64,000 nt of DNA from Przewalskia tangutica (Eukaryota; Streptophyta; Magnoliopsida; Solanales; Solanaceae): positions 55,775,609-55,839,608 of the forward strand of contig CM056725.1 of the NCBI GenBank assembly GCA_029844215.1, read 5' to 3'. Below the pieces are notes generated by a model. That model saw only the letters and a program-made list of their open reading frames with translations. It searched no databases and was not told the origin of the DNA. Position numbers and translations under genes: made by a program. Positions 1 through 11,900 of the stretch are shown here, in pieces. How positions within the stretch are numbered: the first letter of the stretch is position 1; the number at the start of each line of letters is the position of its first letter.

Positions 1-60
1 CAAGTCCCACCTGTGTCCTAAAACTGTACGGGCCAAGTAGGAAAACGAGCAGGTGGTATA

Positions 61-440
61 ACGTCTTGGGGTTTACCCCTCATTTATACTCTTACCCTGG
101 AGAAGGTGGTAAAGCAGGGGGTATAATGTCTTGGGGGTTTACCCCTCACTTATACTCTTACCCTGGAGAAGGTGGTAAAGCAGGGGGTATAATGTCTTGG
201 GGGTTTACCCCTCACTTATACTCTTACCCTGGAGAAGGTGGTAAAGCAGGGGGTATAATGTCTTGGGGGTTTACCCCTCACTTATACTCTTACCCTGGAG
301 AAGGTGGTAAAGCAGGGGGTATAATGTCTTGGGGGTTTACCCCTCATTTATACTCTTACTCGAGAAGGTGGTAAACAGGGGTATAATTTCTGGGGTTTAC
401 CCTCACTTATACTCTTACCTCGGGAGGTGGTATAAGCCTT
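61..440. repeat. 66-bp tandem array in E' LTR
   Basis: About five head-to-tail copies of a 66-bp unit containing GGGTTTACCCCTCACTTATA and TACTCTTACCCTGGAGAAGG. The first and last copies are degraded. Because 66 is a multiple of three, the array gives an apparent 102-residue repetitive protein at 66-374. It has no start context and is best read as a by-product of the repeat. The related LTR E carries a 132-bp version of the same motif at 56512-57130. Confidence 0.9.
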
Positions 441-727
441 GGGGTTTACCTCACTTATACTCTTACCCTATCTCAACCGCCACAAACAACACATAAGCAC
501 TACCATGTCTTTTATAAAAATCCGAATTTAACCCAAGTACTACAAATAACGGAGCATACCCGTGGAATCCCACATCACCGCTTCAGACGCCCAAGTAACT
601 TACCATTAAGACAAAGACCTCTAACCGAGAGTCGCGGCAACGTAATAAAACATAATACTTGCACTCAAAGGCTATCACCAGCACACATAGGCAAGTTCAT
701 AAAATCTATAGACTTTCATTTTATAAA

Positions 728-871
728 CTCAAGGCACATATAGAATAATTCTCAATTAAACAAGCCAAAGTACTTATCAAGGCACACTTAGACTAATTCT
801 CAATTAATCAAGCCAAAGTACTTATCAAAGCACACTTAGAATAATTCTCAATTAATCAAGCCAAAGTACTA
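728..871. repeat. Three-copy ~47-bp repeat in E' LTR
   Basis: Three imperfect copies of a unit containing AATTCTCAATTAATCAAGCC followed by AAAGTACTTATCAAGGCAC. The same unit is expanded to about nine copies in LTR E at 57330-57745, so copy number varies within the family. Confidence 0.85.
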
Positions 872-2077
872 CGACGCATATCTCTTTCAAAAGACTCATT
901 TTTATGTAATACCCCAAGATACTAACACCCGTAGTATCAAGGTGTGTCTATTTTTCAAAGTAAGTTACTACACTTTTAGAAAACTCATTTCAAAGCTTGA
1001 AATCAAGTAACTTCAAATTTTCACAATCTAGGCAACTTATGCCCGTTAATCAAAATAGACAACTTTCTAAACCTTCCATAAAGCCGTTATAACCAACTTC
1101 CCATAAAGCCGTTATAACCCTTTATGGTTTTTAGACAATTTCATTCTTTTTATAACCAAGAGACTTATACTTAAAACCAAGTATCACAAACTTTCAAATC
1201 AAGTTTCTTATCTTTCAAAAATACTTCGAGTCTCTTAATATATAGAAAACAAGTTTCTTATACTTTTAAACCTTAAGTAACCCACACCTTTAAAACAAGT
1301 TACTTCTCTTAAATCATGTCATTTCTCCTCTTTTAAAACAATTAAGTAAATCACTCCTTTGACTCCCCTAAAGTCATTAAAACGACCATTAGGTTTTGGA
1401 ACTAAGGCACTAGCCAAAAAGTTTGGAAACCACTTCCTTTTCAAGAGTCCATGTACTTTAAGCAAAATACTTTCACTCTTAAGAATCCAAACTCCACTAA
1501 GGCAATGGATTATACAACTTACAATTTAAACATCAAAGTACAATCAAGGAAGTACATAGAACAAATTCTATACTAGGCAATCCAAGCACAACCAAGGAAT
1601 GGATCATTTAAGGAGTAGAACTTACTTTCTTTATCTTAAGGAATCATGCTAGAAGAGGAGATATTTCACATACCTTTTCGGCTAAATCCACAAGCTAAGC
1701 CGAATACACCGTACGTAGAAGTGTCAACCTATAATGGTCACAACAAGACTATCAACTTCTAGTCTCAAACGTAGAATAATACTAAGTATACGGTCTCTAA
1801 TTCTACGGAAAATCGGGCAGCACTTCCTTTGTTTCTACTCACTTTGCCACCTTTTTCAAGGCCGAATACAATAACCAACACGCCACATTTAAGGCTCAAA
1901 ACAACAACCAAACAAAGGGGATTACACGCCTTACAATACGTGTAAAATTCCGCCCCACAATTCATACGAAGTAGTTTAATGCTCACTAGCCATTCTCGGC
2001 CAACTTACATAACCAACAATTCAAAGTCTTTTCCAATCCTTTTCCAATTCCAAGTTCTAAGGTCTAACATGTTATAT

Positions 2078-5000
2078 TGTCACGACCGACTGGCTCGCGA
2101 TCGTGCCCTACCAGGCACCCTTTCTGATACATCGAGAGAATAGCAATGAACATACACAACTTATAAAATGCTTAAACATTAAAATCAACAAAGCCGATAA
2201 GGCCACCTTCCGTAAAATATACATAATAAAACAATACATTTTTTTTTCTTTACAACCCAATCCACAAACGTGACTACGCACTCTAAGAATAATAACTCAA
2301 GTGACAGGCCCCGCCATACCCTCAATGTACAACTACCGACAATACCGAGGATAAGCCTCCGAATAGCGAGCTTCAACAAATTGAACAATGATCCTAAGAG
2401 CGAGGATCAACAACTCAGACTTCACCGCAGATTTAACGCACTTCAAGGAGGTCAAGACAAAATATGTACCAAGTATGCAAATCAAAGTACTGTAATTTAA
2501 ATCATAATAGTCAAAAATACAGCTGAAGACATATATGATAACCAAATTAACAGTACACTGTGCCTTACTGAAGTGGAAGTAATGAAAGTCAGATTTTTAC
2601 CTTAAACAGCCGGTCTCAACATATGAACCATAGTCATACCAGGGCTATGAACACCAACCCTCAAATGTCCCAACAGCGCTGGATTCCCATCACCGCCACC
2701 GCTAGGTGTAAAATATAACTCGTGACGCGCCTGGCATCCTTCTCACCGCCGCGCATACACACCCTAACCGTGTGACGCGCCGTGGTATCCTACCTCACCG
2801 CTTGTCAGACACCCATACAACACGATATACCTATATCCTCTGCCCGTGGAATCCCCCGTCACTGCCGACAGCCATAAAAGTAAATACAACCATGTGACGC
2901 GCCCGTGGTATCCTACCTCACTGTCGGCGTAAACACATACAATAAATACATATATATATATCATGCCCGTGGAATCCTCATCTCGTACATGACTTCACGA
3001 GGTGTCCCTCGCATCGTGGTAGCAAATCCACTAACCAGTGGTATAACGATCTGGGGTTTACCCTCATTTATACTCTTACCATGAAGAATGTGGTATAACG
3101 ATCTTGGGGTTATACCCCTCATTTATACTCTTACCCTCAAACTACATGCCTAATCCTCATCGTAAAGATGCCTCCCAGGCATACCCGTGGAATCCCACAT
3201 CACCGACGGTATGTTCCAGAACTCATACTAAGACCATGGAAACATACCCGTGGAATCCCACATCACCGTTTGGTACATCCAAGTAAACTCATACTATGAC
3301 CGGGAGCATACCCGTGGAATCCCACATCACCGCCAGACGTCCCAGACTCATATGAGGCAATGAGGCATACCCGTGGAATCCTCCATCACTGACGGTACGT
3401 CCAAGCAAGCTCCTAACTTCTTTAGACTTTCATTAACATACAAAATGGATCTCATTTTACGACCTTAGGCACTTTCCATATCACTTAACAAGTCCTGGGA
3501 AAATCCAACCCAAAGTACTATGTATTTCTATTCTTTCCAAGATCCCTTTTCCACATAAGACCCCAAGATACTAACACCCGTAGTATCAAGGCTTACCTAC
3601 ATTTCAAACAAGTCACTATACTATTAGAAATATGCTTCGGCTTCTAACTCAAGTGACCCTCATTTTAAACTTTAAGCAATTGATGCCTTTAAATCGAATT
3701 GCCTTTCTTAGTATCCATTCTTTTATCTAGGCTTACCTTATTCGAGAAAAACCATTTCTTTAAGCTTCCATAAAGTTATTATAACCAACTTCCCATAAAG
3801 CCGTTATACTAACTTTATGCTTTAGAACCAAGACATCCTTATCCTCCCATAAAGCCGTCATAACTAACTTCCCATAAAGCCGTTATAACTCTTTATGTCT
3901 TAGACCATTTTGCTCTCTCTAACCAAGAGGCTTGAATTTCAATTCAAGTTACACTACCTTCAAAATACTTCAAAAATCTTAACTTAGAAAACAAGTTTCT
4001 TAACTTAGGAATCAGGTCTCTTATCTTTAAAATAGTTCAAGAATCAATACTCCCCAAATCCAGTATTCTATACTTGATCGTGTCAAGAAATCCTTGTCTA
4101 CCTTATTAGGATAAACCATTCTTATAACTCTTCCTTAAGGACACGTGAGTTAATTCTCTAACTCAACCAACTAGACATCCTTAAAACGAGTCAAATATGT
4201 CAAATGACTTCACTTCATTTAAAATCACGTACGTCTACCGTACCATACAGTTATAACTACTCATGCTCAAGAGATAGGAAGAGTTCTACATACCTCTTTT
4301 GCTTAATCCACTTGCCAAGTCCAATATGCCGTCCGTAGATGTCAACCTATAATGACCATAATACGTCTATTAGCTTCTAGCTTCAACGTAATATATTCTA
4401 ATGAAAAGTCCCTTGTTCTACGGAAATTTGGACAAGACTTCCTTTGCTTCTACTTACTATGCCACCTTTTCAAGGAAATTCAATAACCAACGCCACATTT
4501 AAGGCTCAAATCATAATCACTAAAATATAATGACCTCGTGCTCACATCTATACTACTAAAACTTGAAATCTTCATTTACACAAGAAGGAGAAGATTTTAC
4601 CTCAAGAAGCCCTCTTCCGAAATCTTCTTCACTTTAAAATTACCCACACGAACCTCTACAAGCTTGCCAACACTTCTCCTTCAAGCCTTTCCAAAAATCT
4701 CACCGGGGTTCATCAATTTGAGAGAGAGAAGAGGGATTTTTCTTTAGGGAAACCCTTGCAAATGGCCAAGTCTTGAAGACTTGGCCCTAAAATAAGACCC
4801 TCCTTTGGTCAAAAGATGGGAGGGACACTTGTCACCCTCCCATAGGCCTTTTATCAAAATATCCCCTGTTTTTCGCCCCTTACCGCGTCATAAATCCCGC
4901 CGCCGGCGCTGCGCCGCCACGCGGCTTCCACTTCGAGAATTTCCTGCATTCCGCGCCATGCCGCATTCGGCGCGGCGCTGCAACCTCGTGAGGACTTTCG

Positions 5001-5322
5001 AAATATCGCGCCAGCGCTCGCCGACGCGCCATGGCCGCGACGCTGCCCTCGCGCAGCCTCACGTAACTTCTAACGCCCGTAACTTCCTACCCCGATGTCC
5101 AAACGACGAGCGGTTTGTTGCGTTGGAAACTAGACTCAACAACCTTCATATTAGTCTTTTAAAACTCCTCAAAACTCCTAAGGAACTAGGAGATATACCG
5201 CTCCAAAGTTGACTGAAAGTCTGCCTGTAACATTTTTCCACCCCAACCCAACCTTCCAAATTCAAATCTTATTTCCTTTCGTACGTTCTTAACTTAACCT
5301 CTTGAATTTACGGGGTGTAACA
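2078..5322 (-). mobile_element. Solo LTR D' inserted in E'
   Basis: A 3,245-bp minus-oriented LTR starts TGTCACGACC and ends GGGGTGTAACA on the plus strand. It is flanked by TATAT at 2073-2077 and 5323-5327, a perfect 5-bp target duplication. No internal region or second LTR is present, so it is a solo LTR. Its sequence matches the LTRs of element D (49291-51458 and 53250-61326), including the minisatellite slot and the segment with AAAGCCGTTATAAC motifs. A GC-rich patch lies at about 4880-5070. Open frames inside, such as 4805-5212, show no recognisable domain. Confidence 0.92.
2640..3420. repeat. Minisatellite slot of solo LTR D'
   Basis: Degenerate tandem units built on CCCGTGGAATCCCACATCAC, alternating with CGGTACGTCCAAG-type linkers at roughly 65-bp spacing. 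A TTTACCCTCATTTATACTC motif lies near 3055-3140. The position in the LTR matches the array of element D at 53880-54600. Confidence 0.8.
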
Positions 5323-6429
5323 TATATAGTCATAACCAACTTCAACAACTACAATTTCCTTCTTACACAACATGCGACGACTTAAACGAATAATCAACTT
5401 GAATTGTAATCTTAAGGCTAACATGCTAGTTTTCGGATTAGGATTCCAATAGCCAATATAATTATCAAACTTCATACTATATAACTCATGCTTGCTAATA
5501 TCCATAGCTACAACAATAAGTAAGTCTTAACTATTAAAACGACAAAATTTATACCTTTATAAGCCCTTAAAGTTTCCAAGATTCAAAGTCGCGCCTTAGC
5601 AATTCTTAGCTCCTTTCCTTAAGTTCCAATCCGCTCCAAGCACTCCTTAGAAGCCTATGAAGAACCCATCTTCAAGTTCCAACTTCAAAGTTGAAGAACT
5701 CCTCAAGTTTCCGCCATGACTTATACGAAACGCTGCTTTTTCCGAAATCTTTCTATTGGGATATCCTTACAATACCCTTAGGGACATTGGGTTAAAGTCT
5801 TGTGAACAAAGGATCAAAACTACAAAAATTTTGTGTGTGGGAGATGTCAAACCCAAGAGCAACTTTCAACAAGAACAAGTTCTCTAATTTTTTCTAAGTG
5901 TTCAAGACTAGTCTTGCACTAGTGTAGTGAATATATAACACAATGGAGGGCTTGGATTAGTACACTTGTGGTCTAAGATGAAGGACAATTAATGTAAAGC
6001 CAAGTGGACAAGTTGACTTGGTCAACAATCTCAAGATAGCAAGACTTGATCTTTCTTGATGGTAAATGACCATTCTACCCTTACAATTTTCGACCAAGAC
6101 CATGCGTGGGGGGGGGGGGGGTGCCACGTGTCTCCCTCTCATTCGTCCATAAAATTTCGTAACCCTCGTGGGCCCCGCAAAACGTAAAATTCCTCGGGTG
6201 GGCCCCACGTGACCAAATCCGTCAAAATAAATTTCCATAATATTAATAAGTTCCATACTCTTCAAATAATACATTTTGAGAATCCAATTCTCATCAACGC
6301 ACATTTTTCCTTTCCGACGTTCGGAAGATTTTCCGTCGAAAAAACAATTCTTTCTTTCATACCAATTTCCAAGTCTTGATTCCTTACATACATTCTCTTA
6401 TACATGTCCTGGACTTTCGGGATGTAACA

Positions 6430-7631
6430 ATATCTATGGATGAGATTTTACTAAAAATAATGAAGATTAAAAAGGGTTTGGCCAATTTTTTAGGGTTGGA
6501 CCGAATTGGCGAAAATTTGGTGTTATCAGATTTCGTTGGTTATTGTCGTTGTTAGCACCACCTATTGCATGTTATAATGAAGTAATAATGTTGTTGATAA
6601 GTTGATGAGACTTGTATATAAGTGTTGGAACTTGAATTAGAATAAAATGGATTATGGAAAAGGACTTTGGATTGTTGTAGCTGTTGTTGGCCGAAAACTG
6701 CCGAAAACTGTTAGACGTCATCGTGTCATGGACTATTTTGGAAGTGTATTTGTTCTGAAAAATCAGCCCATAATATGCATGATTATGTGGTAAAATGGCT
6801 AATGGAAGTCCTAAGGAATAAGGGTGTTAAAGGCTTCATATTGTACCCGTAATGTTGGTTAATTATGGGCTGTTTTGTGGACTGTTTTAATCTGATTATG
6901 GGGCAGAATTTAACACGTCAAATTAGGCGTGTAATCCCCTTTGGTTAACTGTTGGTTATGTATACCCTTAGTGTGGCTTGATTTGTGTTGAAATCGGGCC
7001 TTGGAAAAGGTGGAAAAGTACGTAGAAACAAAGGAAGTGCTGCCCAAATTTCCATAGAATAAGAGGGTCATTATTTGGTATAAGTCTTACACTTGGAAGC
7101 TTGAAGTTGATAGAAATGCTATTGTCATTTTAGGTTGAAGTACTACGTGTAGCATATTCTACTTGGCATGTGGAATAACCAATAAGGTTGAAGTACATTT
7201 GGGGCATATGCTACTTGTCATGTTGGTTAGTCGTCAACGAGGTATGTGAACTTCTTCCTTCTATCGGCATGATTGATTATTGGAGTATACATGACTTGTT
7301 TCTTGAAGTATACTTGCCTCGTTATTAGAGTATTCATGTTATTGATTCTATGCTAAAGACATGTCTAAATTATTCCTAAGTCCTTACTAAGTCTTATGGG
7401 AGATATTGGTAAGAGTGTTTAGTGAGCATTAGAGTCGAATTGATCTTGCTAAGTTACAACACTAATGAGACTTGATTTATTTGAAAGTCATGAGACTAGA
7501 TATATTTGAAAGTAATGAGACTTGATTTATTTGAAAGTCATGAGACTAGATTTATTTGAAAGTAATGAGACTTTACTTGAAGGTATATGAGACCTTACTT
7601 GAAAGTATATGAGATTTTATTAGATGAAGTA
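6430..7631 (+). mobile_element. Left part of host LTR F, split by element B
   Basis: A plus-oriented LTR segment recognised by the shared scaffold: AACACGTC...GGCGTGTAATCCCC near 6911-6935, GGAAGTGCTGCC near 7033, and GAGACTTG-type short repeats from about 7440. It stops at AAGTA (7627-7631), where element B begins. The same LTR resumes after B at 61375 with AAGCATAAGAGACTTG. No gene is seen. The true start of this LTR is not identifiable here. Confidence 0.7.
7440..7626. repeat. ~25-bp GAGACTTGATTTATTTGAAAG tandem repeats
   Basis: Several imperfect copies of a ~25-bp unit (GAGACTTGATTTATTTGAAA and variants with GAGACTAGA or GAGACCTTA) lie directly before the insertion point of element B. 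Similar repeats continue on the far side of B at 61380-61500. Confidence 0.85.
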
Positions 7632-8714
7632 TGTCACGACCCGACCCTGCTCGCGATCGTGCCCTACAGGCACCCTTTCTAGATACAAATGTAGAATAGC
7701 AATGAACATACACAACTTATAAAATGCTTAAACATAAAATAACAACAAATTTGATAAGGCCACCTTTCCGTACAATATATGCAAAAAAAGCAGTACATTT
7801 TTTTTCTTTACAACCCAATCCACAAATGTGACTACAGACCTCTAAGAATAACAACTCTGGCGGGGCGGGGCCGCCATACCCTGAATGTACAACGACCGAC
7901 AATACTGGGGATAATCCTCCGAATAAAGGAGCTTCTCACCAGCGGTGAACGGTGATCCTAAAAGCGAGGATCGGCGCAGTACTCTACTGCGGCGTGAACG
8001 CAACCCTCGAAGGAGGTCGATAACATGTACCAAATATGTGAACCGAAATCATAATGAAATCATAAGTCTATAATAAAGCTATGACGGTATGATAACTCAA
8101 TTAACGATACATAGTGCGCTACTAACAATGAGTAATCAAAGTATACTTACAACATAAAAATAGGAAGCTCGCGATCAAAGCAGGACCACCCGCCCGCAGT
8201 ATCATTAAGAAATCCTACTCCTGGGACTATTTCACCCGCATAGGTCGCGTGGACCAGCATGAGGTATTCCTCGCATAGGCTGTATCCGCCCGCATGAGAC
8301 TATTTCACCCGCATAAGCCCATAAGGACTCGCATGAGGTATTCCTCACATCGTGGGTAGCAAATCCACGGAAACAGGTGGTATAACTATTGTTATACCCT
8401 GTAGTTACAGGGTATGTATGTGAGGACGTACGTACGAGAATACGACAGAAGTTTTGGAAAGAAAGAAAGATGTGATTTTTTCGACGGAAAAGTTTCCGGT
8501 TTTTGTGAAGGAAAAGGTTCGTTAATGGGAATTGGAGTCCCAGATTTGGTATTTGGACTTCTTGGATTATATTAGAATTATGAGATTTTATTTTCGGAAA
8601 TGGTCACGTGGGACCCACGGGAGAAATTTACGGTTTTGTGGGGCCCGCTTTGTTTTTGAGATTTTCGATATTTTGGATATTTTCGGAAGACGAAATATTT
8701 TGGGCGAGTCGGGC

Positions 8715-8724
8715 GACACGTGTC
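8715..8724. promoter_or_regulatory. G-box palindrome GACACGTGTC in solo LTR
   Basis: A perfect 10-bp palindrome with the CACGTG core lies about 325 bp into the LTR and about 190 bp before the TATA box. CACGTG is the established plant G-box bound by bZIP and bHLH factors; activity here is inferred. Confidence 0.5.
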
Positions 8725-8906
8725 ACCCCATGTGGCACCTTGGCGAAATGGTGGGACAGTGGCTGACACATCCGCTCGCCGAAATGACCTAACAAGTGGA
8801 AAGCCACTTGTCTTGTATTTTCGTTGGCCATGTGGTGTGGTGGGACCCACACACACATGGCCCAATCTTGACCATACACTTACATTGATCTTGGCCCTTG
8901 TTTTTT

Positions 8907-8915
8907 CTATAAATA
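8907..8915 (+). promoter_or_regulatory. TATA box (CTATAAATA) of solo LTR
   Basis: CTATAAATACCCCC is a canonical plant TATA context. The same motif with the same downstream CCCC occurs in the related solo LTR at 15251. It probably marks the U3/R boundary. Confidence 0.65.
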
Positions 8916-11900
8916 CCCCCTTAAGGTTGAAGACTAATTCATCCCACACTTGAAGATTTTCCATAGCAAAAATACTCCCTCCCTTTAGTTATTTCGTCCA
9001 ACCCTCCCCCACTTGTGTAGAAAATACCTGGAGTATTATTGTATAATCCCAAATACATTGGCCTAGTATCCCTAGTAGTATTCCAAAGTTATTTCAATAC
9101 TAGGAGCCCGGAAATACTACTTTATTCCAATAGTCGCAAAACGAAACCCTAGAAAAATCTTCCTAGCTTGGTTGAAGTTTTAAGAGAAGTTGTTTAGAAA
9201 CTTCTAAGGGTCGCTTGGAGCGGGTTGGAGCGTGAGGAGTTGGAGCTAAACGTTGCTCAGGATCGACTTATAAACTTGGATAATTTTGGGCTTATCGAGG
9301 TAATGATCTATGTCCCCCTATTGTAATTGGATATTACATGTTGTAGTAGTTATACTTGAGTTTATTATATTGGAAGGATGATTATAAAGGATTGAACTGT
9401 ATTTACATTGGAATGTATTTACAGTAGACTTGTGTAGTATTATTGTGAGACAGAGTTGAACACGTCCGGTTAGACGTGTAATCCCCTTGGAGTTGTTGGC
9501 TTGGTAGCATGCCTTGTTAGGGGGAAGTTATTTATGTGTTTGCGGGGGGGGGGGGGAGGTGCTGCCGAATTTTCTGTAGAATAAGGAATCTTGTATTTAG
9601 AAGAGGACTAGAAGTTGATAGATGTATTGTGGTTATTATAGGTGGATCTTCTACGCGCGGCATACTTGACTTGGCTTGTGGTTTAAGCTAAAAAGGTATG
9701 TGATTCTTCCTATACTCTTGAGCATGATTGTTGTGAACTATATAGTACGGTAGACGTACGTTTGTGAAATGAATTTTGTTTGCTTAAAACATAAAGTGTT
9801 ATAATGGCTTTATGGGAAGTTATTTATAACGACTTTATGAAGATAAAAGAAATATTTGGTTTTGACAGTAAAACGACTTGATTTTGAAAGTTAAGAGACT
9901 TGATCTTGAAAGATAAGAGACTTGACTTATAACGACTTGTTTTCGGAAAAGGAGAAGTAACTTGCTTTAAGTATAGGTTACTTGTTTTGAAAAGAGTAAG
10001 TTAATTGGGTTTTAAAAGAGTATACTTGATGTTGTTTTAAAAGAAAAGCACTTGGTTTAAAAAGTATAGAGTACTTGATTTTAAAAGCCTTGTAAAGATT
10101 TTTACGAAGGTGAAGTAATTTGGTTTTAAAAGTAAAACGTGTTTTCTTTATATACTACGAGTATTAGTATCGTGTGGCTTTTACGTAACAAGAGGTCTTT
10201 TTGAAAGAAGGAAAGTACGTTGAACTTGTCTATGCTTGTTGTGATAGCTTTTGTTGTGCAAGTGTTTTGTTTACGTACTCCGTGACTCTGCAGGAGGCGG
10301 TTATCGATTGATTGCTTGGACATCGACACGCGTTGGATGGTCCACGGTATCGTCCACTTTGAGTATTATCTTGTTATTTCCTTTGGGCGTCTTGTGCGAT
10401 GGATGATCCGGGCACGCGTCCGATAGGATGGTTTCATGGCCATGCTTTCCGAGGTAAGATCTTGGGCATGCGGTCATTGTGAGGATTATGTTATTTGTCC
10501 ATGGACCGCTAATCCACTGAAGCTTGCGCGGTGACGGCGATCACGCTTGATTTGTACATGTGGTTGTGCACACTTTAGATACTTGTCTGGTCATTTCGTG
10601 TATCGGCAGCTCGTAGATAGCTTAGATACTTGCCTCGGTCATATCTCGTGAGGCGGTAGGCTAGAATGCGTTCGCCTATGGTACTTGCCTCGGCCATTGC
10701 GTGGCTAGCTTTTGGATCCGTAGTTGGCTTAGCACCTTGCCGTGAAGGGATATGACTAGCTTTAGGCTGGTATGGGCTATTCTACTTGGCGGTCGGTTTG
10801 ACGACGCAGTGTGATCTAGTGTTCGAGTTCACATATGGGTGTTGTTTTACATCGTGTCTTGCCGTGATGAGGAATGAGTTCCACGGGCATGAGTGATATT
10901 ATGGCGTGAGACCCATAGTTATGTGTGAGTGATTATTCGGGATATCGTCCTTACTTGGCATAATTGTTTACTTATCGCAAAATGGTTTTATAAAATGATG
11001 AAATGTGATTTCATTACGATATTTTCGATTTCACATACTTGGTACATTGTCTTGACCTCGCCGGGCTGCGTTCATGCCGCAGTGAGGTACACCGCTTGTT
11101 GATCTCGCTCATGATCGCAGTCGGCGTTGGGAAGCTCCGTTTCTCCGGAGGCTTATCTTTTTTTGGTATAGTCCCCTGTCATTGTAGATACTTGTACATT
11201 CAGGGGTATGGCGGGGCCCTGTCCCATCATAGTTGTTGTTACATTCTTAGAGTGCATGTAATCTTGTTGTGGCGTGGTTTGTAAAGGATTGTAACTGTTC
11301 GGTTTTTATGTATATACATGAAGGTAACCGTTTGGTTGGCCTGTTTTCTTATGTTGTCTCTTGTTTCCTGTTTAAACTTTATTTTCGCTGATTTTCTCTG
11401 ACGTTGTTATCACTAGGGTGCCCGGGGTAAGGCACCAGTCGCGGGCCCGAGATCGGGTCGTGACAACTATCTTAGGGATTCACCCCTCAATTATACTCTT
11501 ACCCTGAAACAGGTGGTATAACTATCTTGGGGATTTACCCCTCAGATATACTCTTACCCTAGAGAAGGTGGTATAACTATCTTGGGGATTTACCCCTCAG
11601 ATATACTCTTACCCTATCTCAACTGGCCATCATACATAACATAAGCCCTACCGGCCTATCATACATAACATAAGCACTACCGGCTTATCATACAATAAGC
11701 AAGTTAAGAAATCCCCCCTAACTTCTTATTAACCTTATTCATATACACTCTCATTTTAGTTTACTTAAGGCACTAACATGTCATTATAAATCCGGGAGTT
11801 AACCCAAAGTACTACGTACTTCTATTCTTTTAAAATGACTCATTTTCATATAAAACTTCCAAGATACTAATAACCGTAGTATCAAGTCATAACTACATTT

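Larger units (their letters stand above)
1..6429 (-). mobile_element. LTR of family E (E'), cut by the window start
   Basis: The segments 1-2077 and 5328-6429 form one minus-oriented LTR interrupted by solo LTR D'. Its plus-strand right end reads GGGATGTAACA, the TGTTACA... start of an LTR on the minus strand. The stretch after the tandem array (about 480-620) matches the solo LTR E at about 57120-57260 closely, so the two belong to one family. The other LTR end lies outside the window, so whether it is a solo LTR or part of a full element is unknown. No coding capacity is seen. The flank after 6429 (ATATC) would be the target duplication, but its partner is not in the window. Confidence 0.8.
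8390..11465 (+). mobile_element. Solo LTR inserted in LTR1 of B
   Basis: A 3,076-bp plus-oriented LTR starts TGTTATACCCTG and ends GGGTCGTGACA. It is flanked by ACTAT at 8385-8389 and 11466-11470, a perfect 5-bp target duplication. The uninterrupted site is visible in LTR2 of B near 40531-40560. There is no internal region, so it is solo. It belongs to the same broad family as the solo LTR at 14849 and the LTRs of element C. Internal marks are a terminal hairpin at 8394-8415, GACACGTGTC at 8715-8724, TATA at 8907, the hairpin at 9460-9479 and a run of 13 G near 9544. Confidence 0.93.

Noticed and set aside
66..374. 102-residue repetitive open frame
   Set aside because: It is the translation of a 66-bp DNA tandem array in an LTR; the unit length is a multiple of three, so an open frame is expected without selection.
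4805..5212. 135-residue frame in the GC-rich part of solo LTR D'
   Set aside because: It lies in the U3 patch, is not preserved in the other D LTRs and shows no domain.
6105..6125. Long G run as a possible G-quadruplex switch
   Set aside because: A homopolymer G tract beside the ACGTG site occurs in several LTRs but varies in length and is prone to sequencing error; no separate G-tracts with loops are seen.
8532..8964. Overlapping frames on both strands in the solo LTR (86, 128 and 77 residues)
   Set aside because: They overlap the promoter region and its TATA box and show no recognisable motif; shadow frames of LTR DNA.
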